A stretch of DNA of 64,000 nt from Planctomycetaceae bacterium (GTDB lineage Bacteria > Planctomycetota > Planctomycetia > Planctomycetales > Planctomycetaceae): the NCBI GenBank assembly GCA_024742875.1, contig JANSXP010000031.1:1-64000 (forward strand), given 5' to 3'. How positions within the stretch are numbered: the first letter of the stretch is position 1; every line of letters begins with the position of its first letter. A model generated the notes under the pieces. It did not search any database. It had not been told where the DNA came from and saw nothing but the letters and a program-made list of their open reading frames with translations. Position numbers and translations under genes: made by a program. Below are positions 26,369 to 35,248 of this stretch, piece by piece.

Positions 26369-27916
26369 TTAGGGCTGTGCGGAGGCTGGCAGCCGGGCCC
26401 GATCTTTCAGGTCTCGATTCGGGGCCACCCAGCGGACGGCATCGTGAATCATGTGTCGCAGATCGGGCGTGAATTCCGGGTGCGGACTGATCGACAGCAC
26501 GCGGCCTTTGCCAAACGGAGCCGTGACGATGGCGGGCGTATCGATCATGGTGCCCTGTTGTGGCTCGTAGCGGCATACTTCGCTGCGGAAGGTGGCCAGC
26601 ACTTCATAATCCGGCAGATCGTCTCGTGGACCGGGGCTGATGATGGGGCCGTTGTGGTAGCGAACTTCGCGCATGCCGTTGTGGCCAAACAGTCGTTCGC
26701 CGGCGTCGGAAAACTGCATCTTCACGTCGGCCGCGCCACCGCGATACCACATCGATTTGCGCTGGCCGCCGCCCACATCTTCCATGCTGTTGTAAACACT
26801 GGTGTTAAGCACATTGAGGGACCAGTTGTAGTGCGATGACACCAGATAGCCGCCCGCACAGATCCCAATCACTCCGTGTCCCGCGTCCAGATACTGCCGC
26901 ACGTGTTCTCGACGATTCTTTCCCAGCGCTTTGCCCTGTTTGCTGCCGCTGCCGCCGGGAAAGATGACCACATCAAACTGATTCAGAATGTCGGGATGAA
27001 TGTCGGCCGGGCCCACGAAGGCGAACTGCGTTTCGGCGTCGTCTTCAAAGATGGCCTTCAGACTGGTAACGCCGGCAGTGCCTGTGCCCGGTCCGTCAAA
27101 GATGGCGACCGTGATGTGGTCGGGCGAGTCGTGGCCCGTCAGCACATGGCTTTGGTCATCGGCCAGCAGACCGCGCTCGGTCAGCAGCGTGGATACCATC
27201 ACGCGATGTTGCCGAGTCCGCTGGGACAGCGGCTGGTCTTTGAATGTCGTTTCCAGAATGAAGGCGTCTGCGTTCAACTCTTCTGCACACGCGCGGGCCA
27301 GGCTGCCGATGGCCGGGCCGGAACGATCCAGCAGCTCAAATTTCCGCCCCTGTTCTTTGATGGTGCTGTTGACGGCAGCGAGCATGCGTTCACCGCTCGT
27401 GGATCGACCACCGCCCGGCTTGCAGATCACACTGGACCCGACGGACTTGCTGTTGGTGGCATGAAAATCGAAGCCTTCGTGCAGGTCCACCACCAGGTCC
27501 GGCTGGACGGTCAGAATGAATTGCCACACGCCTTCGGCCAGTGCTGTGCGGGGCTGCTGCTGCTCGGTCGTGGGATAGTTGCGATTGGGGTCCCGCAGCG
27601 GACGGTTGTTGCGTTCGGGCGGATACCAGCGGGTGTCAGCCTTCAGTCCCAGCTGATTGATACGCGGTACCACGATCAATCGACCGCGTGCCAGCTTCCA
27701 GTGCCGGATCTGTTCGGCCGCGAGGGCGCCGGCTGGTTCGTTGCCGTGCACGCCGCCGGTGATCAGTACGGTGGGGCCGGGCTGCTCGCCACGAATCTCA
27801 TACCACGGCGTGGCATCGGGCGTGTCTTCGCAGATCCAGCCTGCCGGCGGCGCGGCGGCGGAGCGGGGCGCGATGGTGAGCAGCAGGAAGGCGGCGAGCA
27901 AAGCGGCATGTTTCAT
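26369..27916 (-). CDS. fusion of M14-type zinc hydrolase and glutamine-amidotransferase-like domain
   Basis: A 515-residue exported protein with signal peptide (1-21). Residues about 45-255 form a succinylglutamate-desuccinylase/aspartoacylase-like M14 zinc domain: H57-G-N-E60, D144-L-H146-E147 and catalytic E222 in ILETT. Residues about 265-505 form a class-I amidotransferase-like domain of the biotin-protein-ligase N-terminal type, with nucleophile-elbow cysteine C353 in GICAGGYL. The combination suggests deacylation or amide chemistry on an extracellular compound; the substrate is unknown. It stands 69 bp before the C25-like gene on the same strand. Confidence 0.75.
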   Translation of the reverse strand: MKHAALLAAFLLLTIAPRSAAAPPAGWICEDTPDATPWYEIRGEQPGPTVLITGGVHGNEPAGALAAEQIRHWKLARGRLIVVPRINQLGLKADTRWYPPERNNRPLRDPNRNYPTTEQQQPRTALAEGVWQFILTVQPDLVVDLHEGFDFHATNSKSVGSSVICKPGGGRSTSGERMLAAVNSTIKEQGRKFELLDRSGPAIGSLARACAEELNADAFILETTFKDQPLSQRTRQHRVMVSTLLTERGLLADDQSHVLTGHDSPDHITVAIFDGPGTGTAGVTSLKAIFEDDAETQFAFVGPADIHPDILNQFDVVIFPGGSGSKQGKALGKNRREHVRQYLDAGHGVIGICAGGYLVSSHYNWSLNVLNTSVYNSMEDVGGGQRKSMWYRGGAADVKMQFSDAGERLFGHNGMREVRYHNGPIISPGPRDDLPDYEVLATFRSEVCRYEPQQGTMIDTPAIVTAPFGKGRVLSISPHPEFTPDLRHMIHDAVRWVAPNRDLKDRARLPASAQP

Positions 27917-28105
27917 CGTGGGATTCCTGGGATCTTCAGGATCGGTGACCTATCAGCCTAACGACCGCACGTCGATGGGGCCATATCGGCGTGTCCTTCA
28001 CCGGGCGAAGTGGCCTGGTCGATGTTCGTCACGGAAATGCCCATCGCCTCTCCGGCAGTCATGTGGTAGTTTCAGGACGTCTCCATTTGGGAAAGCGTAT
28101 CGCGA

Positions 28106-28855
28106 ATGTCCGAAGAAAACCGGATGAACCAAAAGACGGTCGCCTACACGGCGCCGTTTCTCACCTTCATGCTGTTTCTGCTGCTGCCTGATCTGCTGTC
28201 AGCCATCGTGGGCAGCGCCGAAGACGGGGAACCTGCCGGCGGTGATGTTCGGCAATGGGTCTACCCGCTGCAGACACTGGTGAGCCTGGGCGTGTTGCTG
28301 TATTTCCGCCGGCAGATCACCTTTGGGCCGCACACTGGCTGGCTGCTGGCTGTGGGCTGCGGTGTGCTGGGAATTATTGTGTGGCTGCTGCCCGGACATC
28401 TGTTTGCGTCATGGCAACTGGAAGAGGGCTGGTGGAAGTATCTGGGATTCACGGCCCGCACTGACGGCTTTCATCCTGCTGATGCCGGAGCCACCGGCTC
28501 GCTGGCCTACACCGCATCCGTCTCGTTTCGGTTTTTGAGACTGGTGCTGGCGGTGCCGCTGGTGGAGGAAATCTTCTGGCGTGGATTTTTGATGCGTCTG
28601 CTGACAGACATGGACGGCGATTACTGGCAGGTGCCTTTCGGCACGCCTGATCGCAGCGCCCTGCTGGGTGTGACGGCCGCATTTGTCATGGTGCATTCAC
28701 CGGCCGACTATGCGGGCGCCGTTGTGTTTGGTCTGCTCATGTACTTTGTGGCCGTGCGGACCAAAAGCCTGTCCGCGTGCATCATCATGCACGCGGTGGC
28801 TAACCTGATTCTGGGCGTGTACGTGATGACCACGCAGCAATGGGGCTACTGGTAG
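28106..28855 (+). CDS. CPBP-family intramembrane protease (CAAX-protease-related)
   Basis: A 249-residue polytopic membrane protein of the exosortase-associated CAAX-prenyl-protease-related type. Catalytic motifs are E154-E155-x3-R159, H197 and H229-x3-N233, all present. About six hydrophobic segments surround them (16-36, 53-68, 79-97, 137-153, 185-217 and 222-243). It likely cleaves membrane proteins; no partner or sortase-like gene is adjacent. It is divergent from the M14/amidotransferase gene across a 189-bp gap that may hold both promoters. Confidence 0.8.
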   Translation: MSEENRMNQKTVAYTAPFLTFMLFLLLPDLLSAIVGSAEDGEPAGGDVRQWVYPLQTLVSLGVLLYFRRQITFGPHTGWLLAVGCGVLGIIVWLLPGHLFASWQLEEGWWKYLGFTARTDGFHPADAGATGSLAYTASVSFRFLRLVLAVPLVEEIFWRGFLMRLLTDMDGDYWQVPFGTPDRSALLGVTAAFVMVHSPADYAGAVVFGLLMYFVAVRTKSLSACIIMHAVANLILGVYVMTTQQWGYW

Positions 28856-28886
28856 CGAGCAACATGCGACCAGTGCCTGAGCGGGA

Positions 28887-30593
28887 TCAGGCCTGGGCGG
28901 GTGGGGAACTGCTGTCGTCTTTTTTCAGCACAAAGCCCGCGATCACGGCCAGCACAAACACGGCCCCAATGGTGATCACCACAATGCCGGTGTCCGGATT
29001 GGTCATGGCATTCCACACAGCGGATGCCGCGGCGACCAGAGCACCGATGCACGAGATCACCATCAGCGTGTTCCACACGATCAGGCGGAACCCGGTCGGT
29101 TTGTCATCGCCCAGAATCTTTTTGCTGTTCATCATGAACAGGAAGGTCACATAGGCAATGGGCAGCAGCATCATGCCGAAGTTCGACGTGACAATCGCCA
29201 GATAAACTTTGCTCTGGCCATCCCAGAAGAACCACCAGTTCATGCCCGCCACGCCGGCCACCACGCAGCCGGCAAACTGCGTCATGCCACCGAGCGGCTT
29301 GTTGGCAATTTCGCAGAACACAAATCCGTTGATCAGCATGAGAATGATGATCGTGGAAAAGCCCATGCCCAGAATGCCAAGGCCAAACGCCAGGCGGGCG
29401 TTGCTTTCACCAAGTAACGGGGCGATCGCTTCGGACAAATCAAAGGCGTTGCGTTTCAGCACGGATGCGGCCGCGATTTTTTCCGCTTCCGGCAGGGCGG
29501 CGATTTTGGCCGCGATTTCGTCCGTCAGTTCTCCGTCGCCCTCCGGAGCAACACGCGCGATGAGGGCTTTCTGAGCGTCGCCGGTGAACAGCTTGCTGGT
29601 CTGCATCACGGCCGGATCAGTGCTCTTGAAGTTGTCATCCACCTGAGCGTGGAATTTGGCGGAAGCCGCAATGACCACGCAGCTGGTGACCACGATGTAC
29701 GGAATGGCCATGCCGGTCGACAGGTCAAAGCGGGCCAGACCGCGAAAAGTCCTGTCCCAGCCGCGACGCAGCATGGAGTACGGCAGCAGAAACGTCATGT
29801 TGATGCCGACGGCTGTGGCGGCTGCGCCAATCATGATGCTCCGCTGACTGGCCACGATTTTCTCCGTCCAGAATTTCTGTGCGGTTTCGTCCATGCCGGC
29901 GACCAGTTCGGCCAGTTTTCCGGCGGGGCGACTCCATTGTCCCAGATCGGGAATGAACCCAGCAAACGTGGCGTTCCAGTCGATGGCTCCTTTGTAAGTC
30001 AGCAGACCCACCACGCCGACAAAGCAGACCACAACGATCCCCACCAGCCCTTTGAGGAACCAGTCGAAGACTTTGGCGGCGGTACCCTTCTGGCTGTTCA
30101 AGAAGACGGCCCCTCCGGCCACCAGCAGCAGCAGTTCGGACACCAGCACTTTGTGTTGGATGGTGTCGTCGAGCATGTCGGGCAGCAGGTTTTTCTGCAG
30201 CGCCGCAAAACTCAGGCTGAACTGCGGCATGCACCAAATCATGTTGGCCAGCATGGTGGCAATCAGCCAGCCCCAGCCCAGCACAGGATTAATGTGGTTG
30301 TTGATCGCCTGAAACGGGCGTTCTCCGGTCGACAGGGTCACATAGCTGATGGCCGACAGCATGATCACACCCATCACAATGGCCACCAGCTGCAGCCACA
30401 GCATGCTGGTTCCGCCCAGAATCCCCAAAAACAGGGCTCCCGCCAGTGAGCCTCCGCCAAGGGTAATGGCACTCTGCAGCCAGCCGGGCCCCGACAGTTT
30501 GACAAAAGCGGACAGGGTCGAGCCGACCCCTTTTTCGTGAGCCTGCTTGAGAAGGGCACGATCCTGCTCTACCTGGGGGTCGCCTGTTGACAT
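28887..30593 (-). CDS. divergent Nramp-family-like transporter
   Basis: A 568-residue membrane protein with about eleven hydrophobic helices and the Nramp/LeuT-like arrangement. TM1 reads GPGWLQSAITLGGGSLAGAL (about 35-54), where classical Nramp proteins carry Asp-Pro-Gly-Asn; here L-G-G-G (45-48) replaces it. The TM6 Met-Pro-His region reads LPYSML. A soluble insertion of about 100 residues (about 315-400) splits two helices. Both metal-ligand motifs are altered, so manganese or iron transport is not assured; a different cation or solute is possible. Convergent with the CPBP protease gene. Confidence 0.65.
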   Translation of the reverse strand: MSTGDPQVEQDRALLKQAHEKGVGSTLSAFVKLSGPGWLQSAITLGGGSLAGALFLGILGGTSMLWLQLVAIVMGVIMLSAISYVTLSTGERPFQAINNHINPVLGWGWLIATMLANMIWCMPQFSLSFAALQKNLLPDMLDDTIQHKVLVSELLLLVAGGAVFLNSQKGTAAKVFDWFLKGLVGIVVVCFVGVVGLLTYKGAIDWNATFAGFIPDLGQWSRPAGKLAELVAGMDETAQKFWTEKIVASQRSIMIGAAATAVGINMTFLLPYSMLRRGWDRTFRGLARFDLSTGMAIPYIVVTSCVVIAASAKFHAQVDDNFKSTDPAVMQTSKLFTGDAQKALIARVAPEGDGELTDEIAAKIAALPEAEKIAAASVLKRNAFDLSEAIAPLLGESNARLAFGLGILGMGFSTIIILMLINGFVFCEIANKPLGGMTQFAGCVVAGVAGMNWWFFWDGQSKVYLAIVTSNFGMMLLPIAYVTFLFMMNSKKILGDDKPTGFRLIVWNTLMVISCIGALVAAASAVWNAMTNPDTGIVVITIGAVFVLAVIAGFVLKKDDSSSPPAQA

Positions 30594-30865
30594 CTACGAG
30601 AATCTCCGAGCGTCGCGGAATGGTTGTGAGGTGGGTGAGCCAGAATACGGACAGATGCCCAGGCAGGGGCCGGGGCGGATGGGACTCAGGGAAAGAGGCT
30701 ACAGCGACACTGTGGGGAACGCAACCGGATGTCGTGCGTTAACCCGTTCAGGAGACTCAGGATGCGTCAAACGTCCGCGTGAGCAGCCCGTCTTGAGAAG
30801 AAATCGAAGCCCACCTAACATTCCCCCCTCTGCAGGACGCGCACAAAACCACTCAGGTTCTTCCG

Positions 30866-32065
30866 GTGAATTCCGGCCGAGCCGCCGTACAAACTCTCGT
30901 GAACAACAGTCAGGCCATCGTCGTACTGGGATCGACCGGATCCATCGGGACCAGCAGTCTCGATGTGATCCGCAGTCACCCCGATCGCATGCGCCTGGTG
31001 GGCGCGATGGCCCATCGCAGTGCGGACGCTCTGTGTCAGCAGGCCCTGGAGTTCTGTCCCGACTGGGTGATGCTGGCAGATGAGCAGACGGCCATCGATT
31101 CCTCATCGATTCCCTCGGAAACCCGGCTGCATCATGGCAGCGGGGCGCTGGAGTCGCTGATCCGCCATGAGGACGTGGACACCGTGGTTTCGGCGGTAGT
31201 GGGGGCGGCCGGGCTGGAATCCACGTGGGTGGCGGTCGACGCCGGCAAACGTGTGGCCATTGCCAATAAGGAGAGTCTGGTGGTGGCTGGCCCCATCATT
31301 CAGCAGCGACGGGCGGAAACCGGGGCCCTCATCTTTCCGGTCGACAGCGAGCACAGCGCCATTTTTCAGGCCCTGGAGGCGGGAAGAAAACAGGATCTGC
31401 GGCGAATTATCCTCACAGCCAGCGGCGGACCGTTTCGCGGCTGGACGAAAGAGCAGATGAAAGACGTCACGCCGGAGATGGCCCTGCAGCATCCGACGTG
31501 GAAAATGGGCCCCAAAATCACGGTCGATTCGGCCACGATGATGAACAAAGCACTGGAAATCATTGAAGCCCGCTGGCTGTTTGACGTGGAATCTGACCAG
31601 ATTTCGGTCGTCGTGCACCCGCAGTCATTCATCCATTCTTTCGTGGAATATCGCGATGGATCAGTGATTTCACAGATGTCTCCCCCCGACATGAGACTCC
31701 CGATACAGTATGCTTTGACGTTTCCGGAACGCATTGACTGTCCGTGCCACGATACGGACTGGACGCAGCCGGCAACCATGGAACTGTTTCCACCGGACCT
31801 CGACGCGTTTCCCGCGCTGAGGCTCGGTTTTGAAGTGGCCCGCACAGGAGGCACGTCGGGCGCCATTCTGAATGCGGCCAATGAGGTCGCCGTTGAGCGG
31901 TTTCTGAATCACGAAATCCGCTTCGACCAGATCACTCAGATCTCCCAGGAAATACTCAACAATCACACGTTCGACGCTCACCCCAGTCTGGACCAGCTAC
32001 ATGCGGCCGACCGGTGGGCTCGGAAGGAAGCACTTCGGTGGAATTCCCAGACATTGAAAACCTGA
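30866..32065 (+). CDS. dxr: 1-deoxy-D-xylulose-5-phosphate reductoisomerase
   Basis: A 399-residue cytoplasmic enzyme. It converts 1-deoxy-D-xylulose 5-phosphate to methylerythritol 4-phosphate with NADPH, the second step of the MEP isoprenoid pathway. Visible motifs: nucleotide-binding GSTGSIGTSSLDV (about 20-32), ANKESLV, PVDSEHSAIFQAL, ASGGPFR, HPTWKMGPKITVDSATMMNK and NAANEVAV. All expected active-site blocks are present and the length is normal. The start is GTG at 30866; a second GTG at 30899 sits closer to the fold. The 3' end overlaps the next gene. Confidence 0.95.
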   Translation: MNSGRAAVQTLVNNSQAIVVLGSTGSIGTSSLDVIRSHPDRMRLVGAMAHRSADALCQQALEFCPDWVMLADEQTAIDSSSIPSETRLHHGSGALESLIRHEDVDTVVSAVVGAAGLESTWVAVDAGKRVAIANKESLVVAGPIIQQRRAETGALIFPVDSEHSAIFQALEAGRKQDLRRIILTASGGPFRGWTKEQMKDVTPEMALQHPTWKMGPKITVDSATMMNKALEIIEARWLFDVESDQISVVVHPQSFIHSFVEYRDGSVISQMSPPDMRLPIQYALTFPERIDCPCHDTDWTQPATMELFPPDLDAFPALRLGFEVARTGGTSGAILNAANEVAVERFLNHEIRFDQITQISQEILNNHTFDAHPSLDQLHAADRWARKEALRWNSQTLKT

Positions 32066-34116
32066 CACTGGTCGCCTTCAGCCTTGCCAAACTGTGGAAC
32101 GGATTCACAGTTCTGCTGGGACTGGGGCTGGTGATTTTCTTCCACGAACTGGGTCACTTTGCCGTGGCCAAGTGGTGCGATGTGCACGTGGAACGATTCA
32201 GCATCGGCATTGGTCCGATCATCTGGAGCCGGCAGAAGGGCGAAACCGAGTACGCCCTGTCCGCCCTGCCGTTTGGCGGCTACGTCAAGATGCTGGGGCA
32301 GGACGACATGGATTCCAGCCAGCAAACCAGCGACGAAATCGCCGAAAATCCGAGGTCCTACACGTCCAAAAAAGTGTGGCAGCGGATGGCCATTATTTCG
32401 GCTGGCGTGATCATGAATGTGATCACCGGGTTCTTCTTCTTCGCCATCGCCTATCGCATGGGCGTGACGGAAATTGTGCCGATGGTGGGCAATGTGGGCA
32501 CCGGCATGCCCGCCTGGGAAGCCGGACTGCAGCCTGGCGACATCATTCGTGAAATTGACGGTTCGACCATCAACAACTGGCGAGACATGAACCTCGGAGT
32601 GGCGCTGTCTTCGGGCAATATCAGCGCCGTTGTGGAGCGACGCGATGGTTCGAAAGAAACCATCACGATCTCGCCCCGCATTCGTGGCATCGCGCCCATG
32701 ATCGGCGTGGCGTCCGCGTTTGAAGCCCGATTTCTCCGCAACCCACCCCCCGATTTTCCTCTGGTGAGCCCGGGCTCGGCGGCCGCCTCAGCGTCGTCCG
32801 AGTTTCAGTGGGGCGACGACATCGTGGCCGTCAACGGGCAGCCCGTGACTTACCGCTACGAAATTGCCGAAATCGCGGCCCGTCAGGCCGATCAGGATCT
32901 GGTCTTCAGCGTGGAACGCATGCCGCTGGATGACGAGGGCAAGCCAGTCAAAGACGGCACGCCGCAGAAACTGGAGATCACTGTTCCGCCCAAAAAGATT
33001 CGCACGCCGGGCTTCATGATGGCGATGGGGCCTGTGTCTGCCATCGCTCCCGGTTCCGTGGGCAGCGAGCACTTTAAACCCGGTGATCAGATCGTCAGCG
33101 TGGACGGTCAGGAGGTTTCCCGGGAAATCGATCCGCTGGCCCTGCCGGAGTACTTTTCTGCCAAAGCGGGAGAGGAAGTGGTGGTGGTGGTCAAACGTCA
33201 GACCAGCGAAGACGGCCGGGAAGACAAGGAAGTGCGTCTGACTCCGCTGGACATACCAGTGCTGCGGGATCCCCTGCGAACATCGACCGGCCCGATGCCG
33301 ATTCCGTCGATTGGCATCGGCGTGCACATTCAGCCACGGATCGCGTTCATCAGTGAATCCGCGGCCACCGCTTACGCAGGCAAACTGGAAGCCAACCAGA
33401 AGATCACAAAGATTGAGTTTGTACAAAAGGACGCCGAAAACCCGGTGATCGACGCCCTGGGCAAAGAGGTGACGGAAACCATCGACATCGCGGCGGTGGA
33501 AGCCGACGAGGCGGAAACCGGCAAACCCAACTGGGCGGCGGTGCACGCAGCCATGCAGATGGCACCCAATCGTGACGTGTTTATCTATGTGACCAGCGGC
33601 AGCGAAGGCGAGACACCGGAGAAGATCCAGCTGACCGACATCGCGGCCGTCGACGACTGGTATGTGTCCTACCGCGGCATCAACGGCTGGAAGCAACTCA
33701 CTCAGGTTCGGAAAGTGTCTTCCCTGGGAGAAGCGGCCGCGCTGGGTCTGCACTTTACCAGGAACAATGGTCTGAAGATTTACATGACGCTGGTGTCGCT
33801 GTTTCGTGGCAGCCTGTCGGTCAAGGCACTCAGCGGTCCGCTGGGAATCATTCAGGCGGGCACGCAGGAAGCTGACGGCGGTCTGGCCAGTTTGTTTGTG
33901 TTCCTGGGCTTCCTTAGCGTTAACCTCGCAGTGCTTAACTTCCTGCCGATCCCCGTGCTGGACGGCGGGCACATGGTGTTTCTGATCTGGGAAGCCGTGG
34001 CTCGACGCAAGCCCAGCCCTCGGATCATCAATCTGGCACACGGACTGGGTCTGGTGTTCCTGCTGTCTTTGTTTGTCATCGTACTGTCGATGGACTTCAT
34101 TCGACTGACGAAATGA
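32038..34116 (+). CDS. rseP: site-2 protease RseP with multiple PDZ domains
   Basis: A 692-residue inner-membrane zinc protease that cuts transmembrane segments of anti-sigma and other proteins in regulated proteolysis. Catalytic motifs H36-E-L-G-H40 and the C-terminal L-D642-G-G-H lie in opposite terminal membrane blocks. Between them are PDZ-like sections (around GMPAWEAGLQPGDIIREIDG, WGDDIVAVNGQPV and HFKPGDQIVSVDGQ), making it about 250 residues longer than E. coli RseP. GTG 32038 is chosen because GGAAGGAAG lies eight bases upstream; an in-frame GTG at 32014 also exists. It overlaps dxr by 28 bp, implying coupled translation. Confidence 0.9.
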   Translation: MEFPDIENLTLVAFSLAKLWNGFTVLLGLGLVIFFHELGHFAVAKWCDVHVERFSIGIGPIIWSRQKGETEYALSALPFGGYVKMLGQDDMDSSQQTSDEIAENPRSYTSKKVWQRMAIISAGVIMNVITGFFFFAIAYRMGVTEIVPMVGNVGTGMPAWEAGLQPGDIIREIDGSTINNWRDMNLGVALSSGNISAVVERRDGSKETITISPRIRGIAPMIGVASAFEARFLRNPPPDFPLVSPGSAAASASSEFQWGDDIVAVNGQPVTYRYEIAEIAARQADQDLVFSVERMPLDDEGKPVKDGTPQKLEITVPPKKIRTPGFMMAMGPVSAIAPGSVGSEHFKPGDQIVSVDGQEVSREIDPLALPEYFSAKAGEEVVVVVKRQTSEDGREDKEVRLTPLDIPVLRDPLRTSTGPMPIPSIGIGVHIQPRIAFISESAATAYAGKLEANQKITKIEFVQKDAENPVIDALGKEVTETIDIAAVEADEAETGKPNWAAVHAAMQMAPNRDVFIYVTSGSEGETPEKIQLTDIAAVDDWYVSYRGINGWKQLTQVRKVSSLGEAAALGLHFTRNNGLKIYMTLVSLFRGSLSVKALSGPLGIIQAGTQEADGGLASLFVFLGFLSVNLAVLNFLPIPVLDGGHMVFLIWEAVARRKPSPRIINLAHGLGLVFLLSLFVIVLSMDFIRLTK

Positions 34117-34170
34117 CAATGTGTCAGTGGCCCGTGGCCTTCAGGCCGCTGCCCCGCTGCGATCCCCTTC

Positions 34171-34201
34171 ACATTTGCGGAGCACTTTGCTCCGCAAATG
34201 T
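34171..34201. repeat. perfect 14-bp inverted repeat downstream of rseP
   Basis: ACATTTGCGGAGCA and its exact complement flank a CTT loop, 54 bp after the rseP stop. No T-run follows on either strand, so it is at best a weak or factor-dependent terminator, or a 3'-end stabiliser. Confidence 0.6.
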
Positions 34202-34297
34202 CGCTCGGCTCTTCCAGAGCGGCCGATCTACGGTGGCGGTCTTACGTGGCGGTACCGGAGGACGGCACGCCTCAGGCAGCGAATGAGACGGTCCTCT

Positions 34298-34398
34298 TGC
34301 GCCAACCTCTCTGACGCCAATCTGGGCCGATGAATCGGGCCAAACTCCGGGCGAACACCCGGGCGAACACCCGGGCGGACCACCGCGCGAGAGCCGCA
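34298..34398 (+). pseudogene. possible pentapeptide-repeat gene remnant
   Basis: One frame reads CANLSDANLGR and stops at 34331-34333. The next frame starts at the overlapping ATG 34330 and continues MNRAKLRANTRANTRAD. Both halves show the A-(N/D/K)-L/T-x-x rhythm of pentapeptide repeats. A frameshift in a once-continuous array would explain this. Only about five repeats are visible and codons are repetitive (GGGCGAACACCC twice), so a chance origin is possible. Confidence 0.3.
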
Positions 34399-34423
34399 TT
34401 TGGATCTTGTCACAACAACAGGG

Positions 34424-34669
34424 TCAAGGCTGTGAGGGTGACAGGTCGAGCGGACAAAGCAGCGAATGGCGCCTGGCGATGTCCTGTCGCTGCTGTTCAG
34501 AAAGGTGGCCAATGTGAATTGACGTGCGATGTCCGATGACGGCGTCGGCCAGGCGGTTCAAAAGAAACATGGCGGAATTGCGGCGGGACTGCCAGTGCCA
34601 GCGATCTTCATCACGGCAGCTGATCAGCTCACGATCAATGGCTTCCACGCAGCACAGCAGAGTCACCAC
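34424..34669 (-). CDS. small hypothetical protein
   Basis: About 81 residues from GTG 34669, with GGGAAG upstream. The sequence has a natural amphipathic-helix look (VEAIDRELISCRDEDRWHWQ, FLLNRLADAVIGHR and LSEQQRQDIARRH). The frame stays open upstream to an ATG at 34738 that would overlap the preceding gene, which is less likely. No family recognised. It follows the gene ending at 34698 with 28 bp between, so it may be the second gene of a small operon. Confidence 0.45.
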   Translation of the reverse strand: MVTLLCCVEAIDRELISCRDEDRWHWQSRRNSAMFLLNRLADAVIGHRTSIHIGHLSEQQRQDIARRHSLLCPLDLSPSQP

Positions 34670-34697
34670 CTGTGACTTCCCGCTGTCGGTGAACGCA

Positions 34698-35036
34698 TCA
34701 GTGCGTGGCAAGTTCTTCCACCTTCTGGGCGGGAACACTCACTTCGAGTTCGTCCAGAGCGGCAAACCGACTGCGGTACAGGATGCGTTCCAGCAGGTTG
34801 GCGCGTTTCAGGGACGGGTCGTCCGGCTTGATGGCGTTGCGTTTTCCACGGCGAGTGGAGGCAATAATCGTGCCGTCTTCCTGCACCTCTTCCACGATCC
34901 AGAACTTGTCCACATTGTAAACGTACGTGTCCCCGCGTCGCGAAGGCTGCACGTTGGTGGCTCGTGGCCCGGGCTGCGTACTGTGCTTGGATTTTCGGTA
35001 GATGACGTAGTCACCAGGCTGAAAATTATGTCTCAT
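34698..35036 (-). CDS. small basic hypothetical protein
   Basis: A 112-residue protein starting MRHNFQPGDYVIYRKSK, with GGAAGATC seven bases upstream of ATG 35036; a longer in-frame start at 35090 lacks this. The front half looks like a small beta-barrel (GDYVIYRK, TYVYNVDKFWIVEEVQEDGTIIA) and the back half is helical (LKRANLLERILYRSRFAALDELE). I do not recognise a family. The mix of basic residues and a barrel could suit nucleic-acid or ribosome binding, but this is a guess. Confidence 0.6.
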   Translation of the reverse strand: MRHNFQPGDYVIYRKSKHSTQPGPRATNVQPSRRGDTYVYNVDKFWIVEEVQEDGTIIASTRRGKRNAIKPDDPSLKRANLLERILYRSRFAALDELEVSVPAQKVEELATH

Positions 35037-35141
35037 AATGATCTTCCCTGAGAGGGGATGTGGTGGCATCGCATCCTGCGACACGGTCAATTGCGGGGCC
35101 GTTGGCTGGGCATATTCCTTCGGTAGGTGAATAAACTGCCG

Positions 35142-35153
35142 TACTGGTATAGT
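35142..35153 (+). promoter_or_regulatory. extended -10 promoter candidate for kdsB
   Basis: TGGTATAGT (35145-35153) matches an extended -10 element (TGnTATAAT-like), about 95 bp before the kdsB start. No good -35 hexamer lies 17 bp upstream, which extended -10 promoters can tolerate. Confidence 0.3.
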
Positions 35154-35248
35154 TTCGATCGCCGACAGGCGGTCGGCAAGGCTTTTTTGGCCCTGATCAA
35201 CGCAACATCATCACTTTTTGCCATGTTTTTGCCGGGAATTGAACGGAA

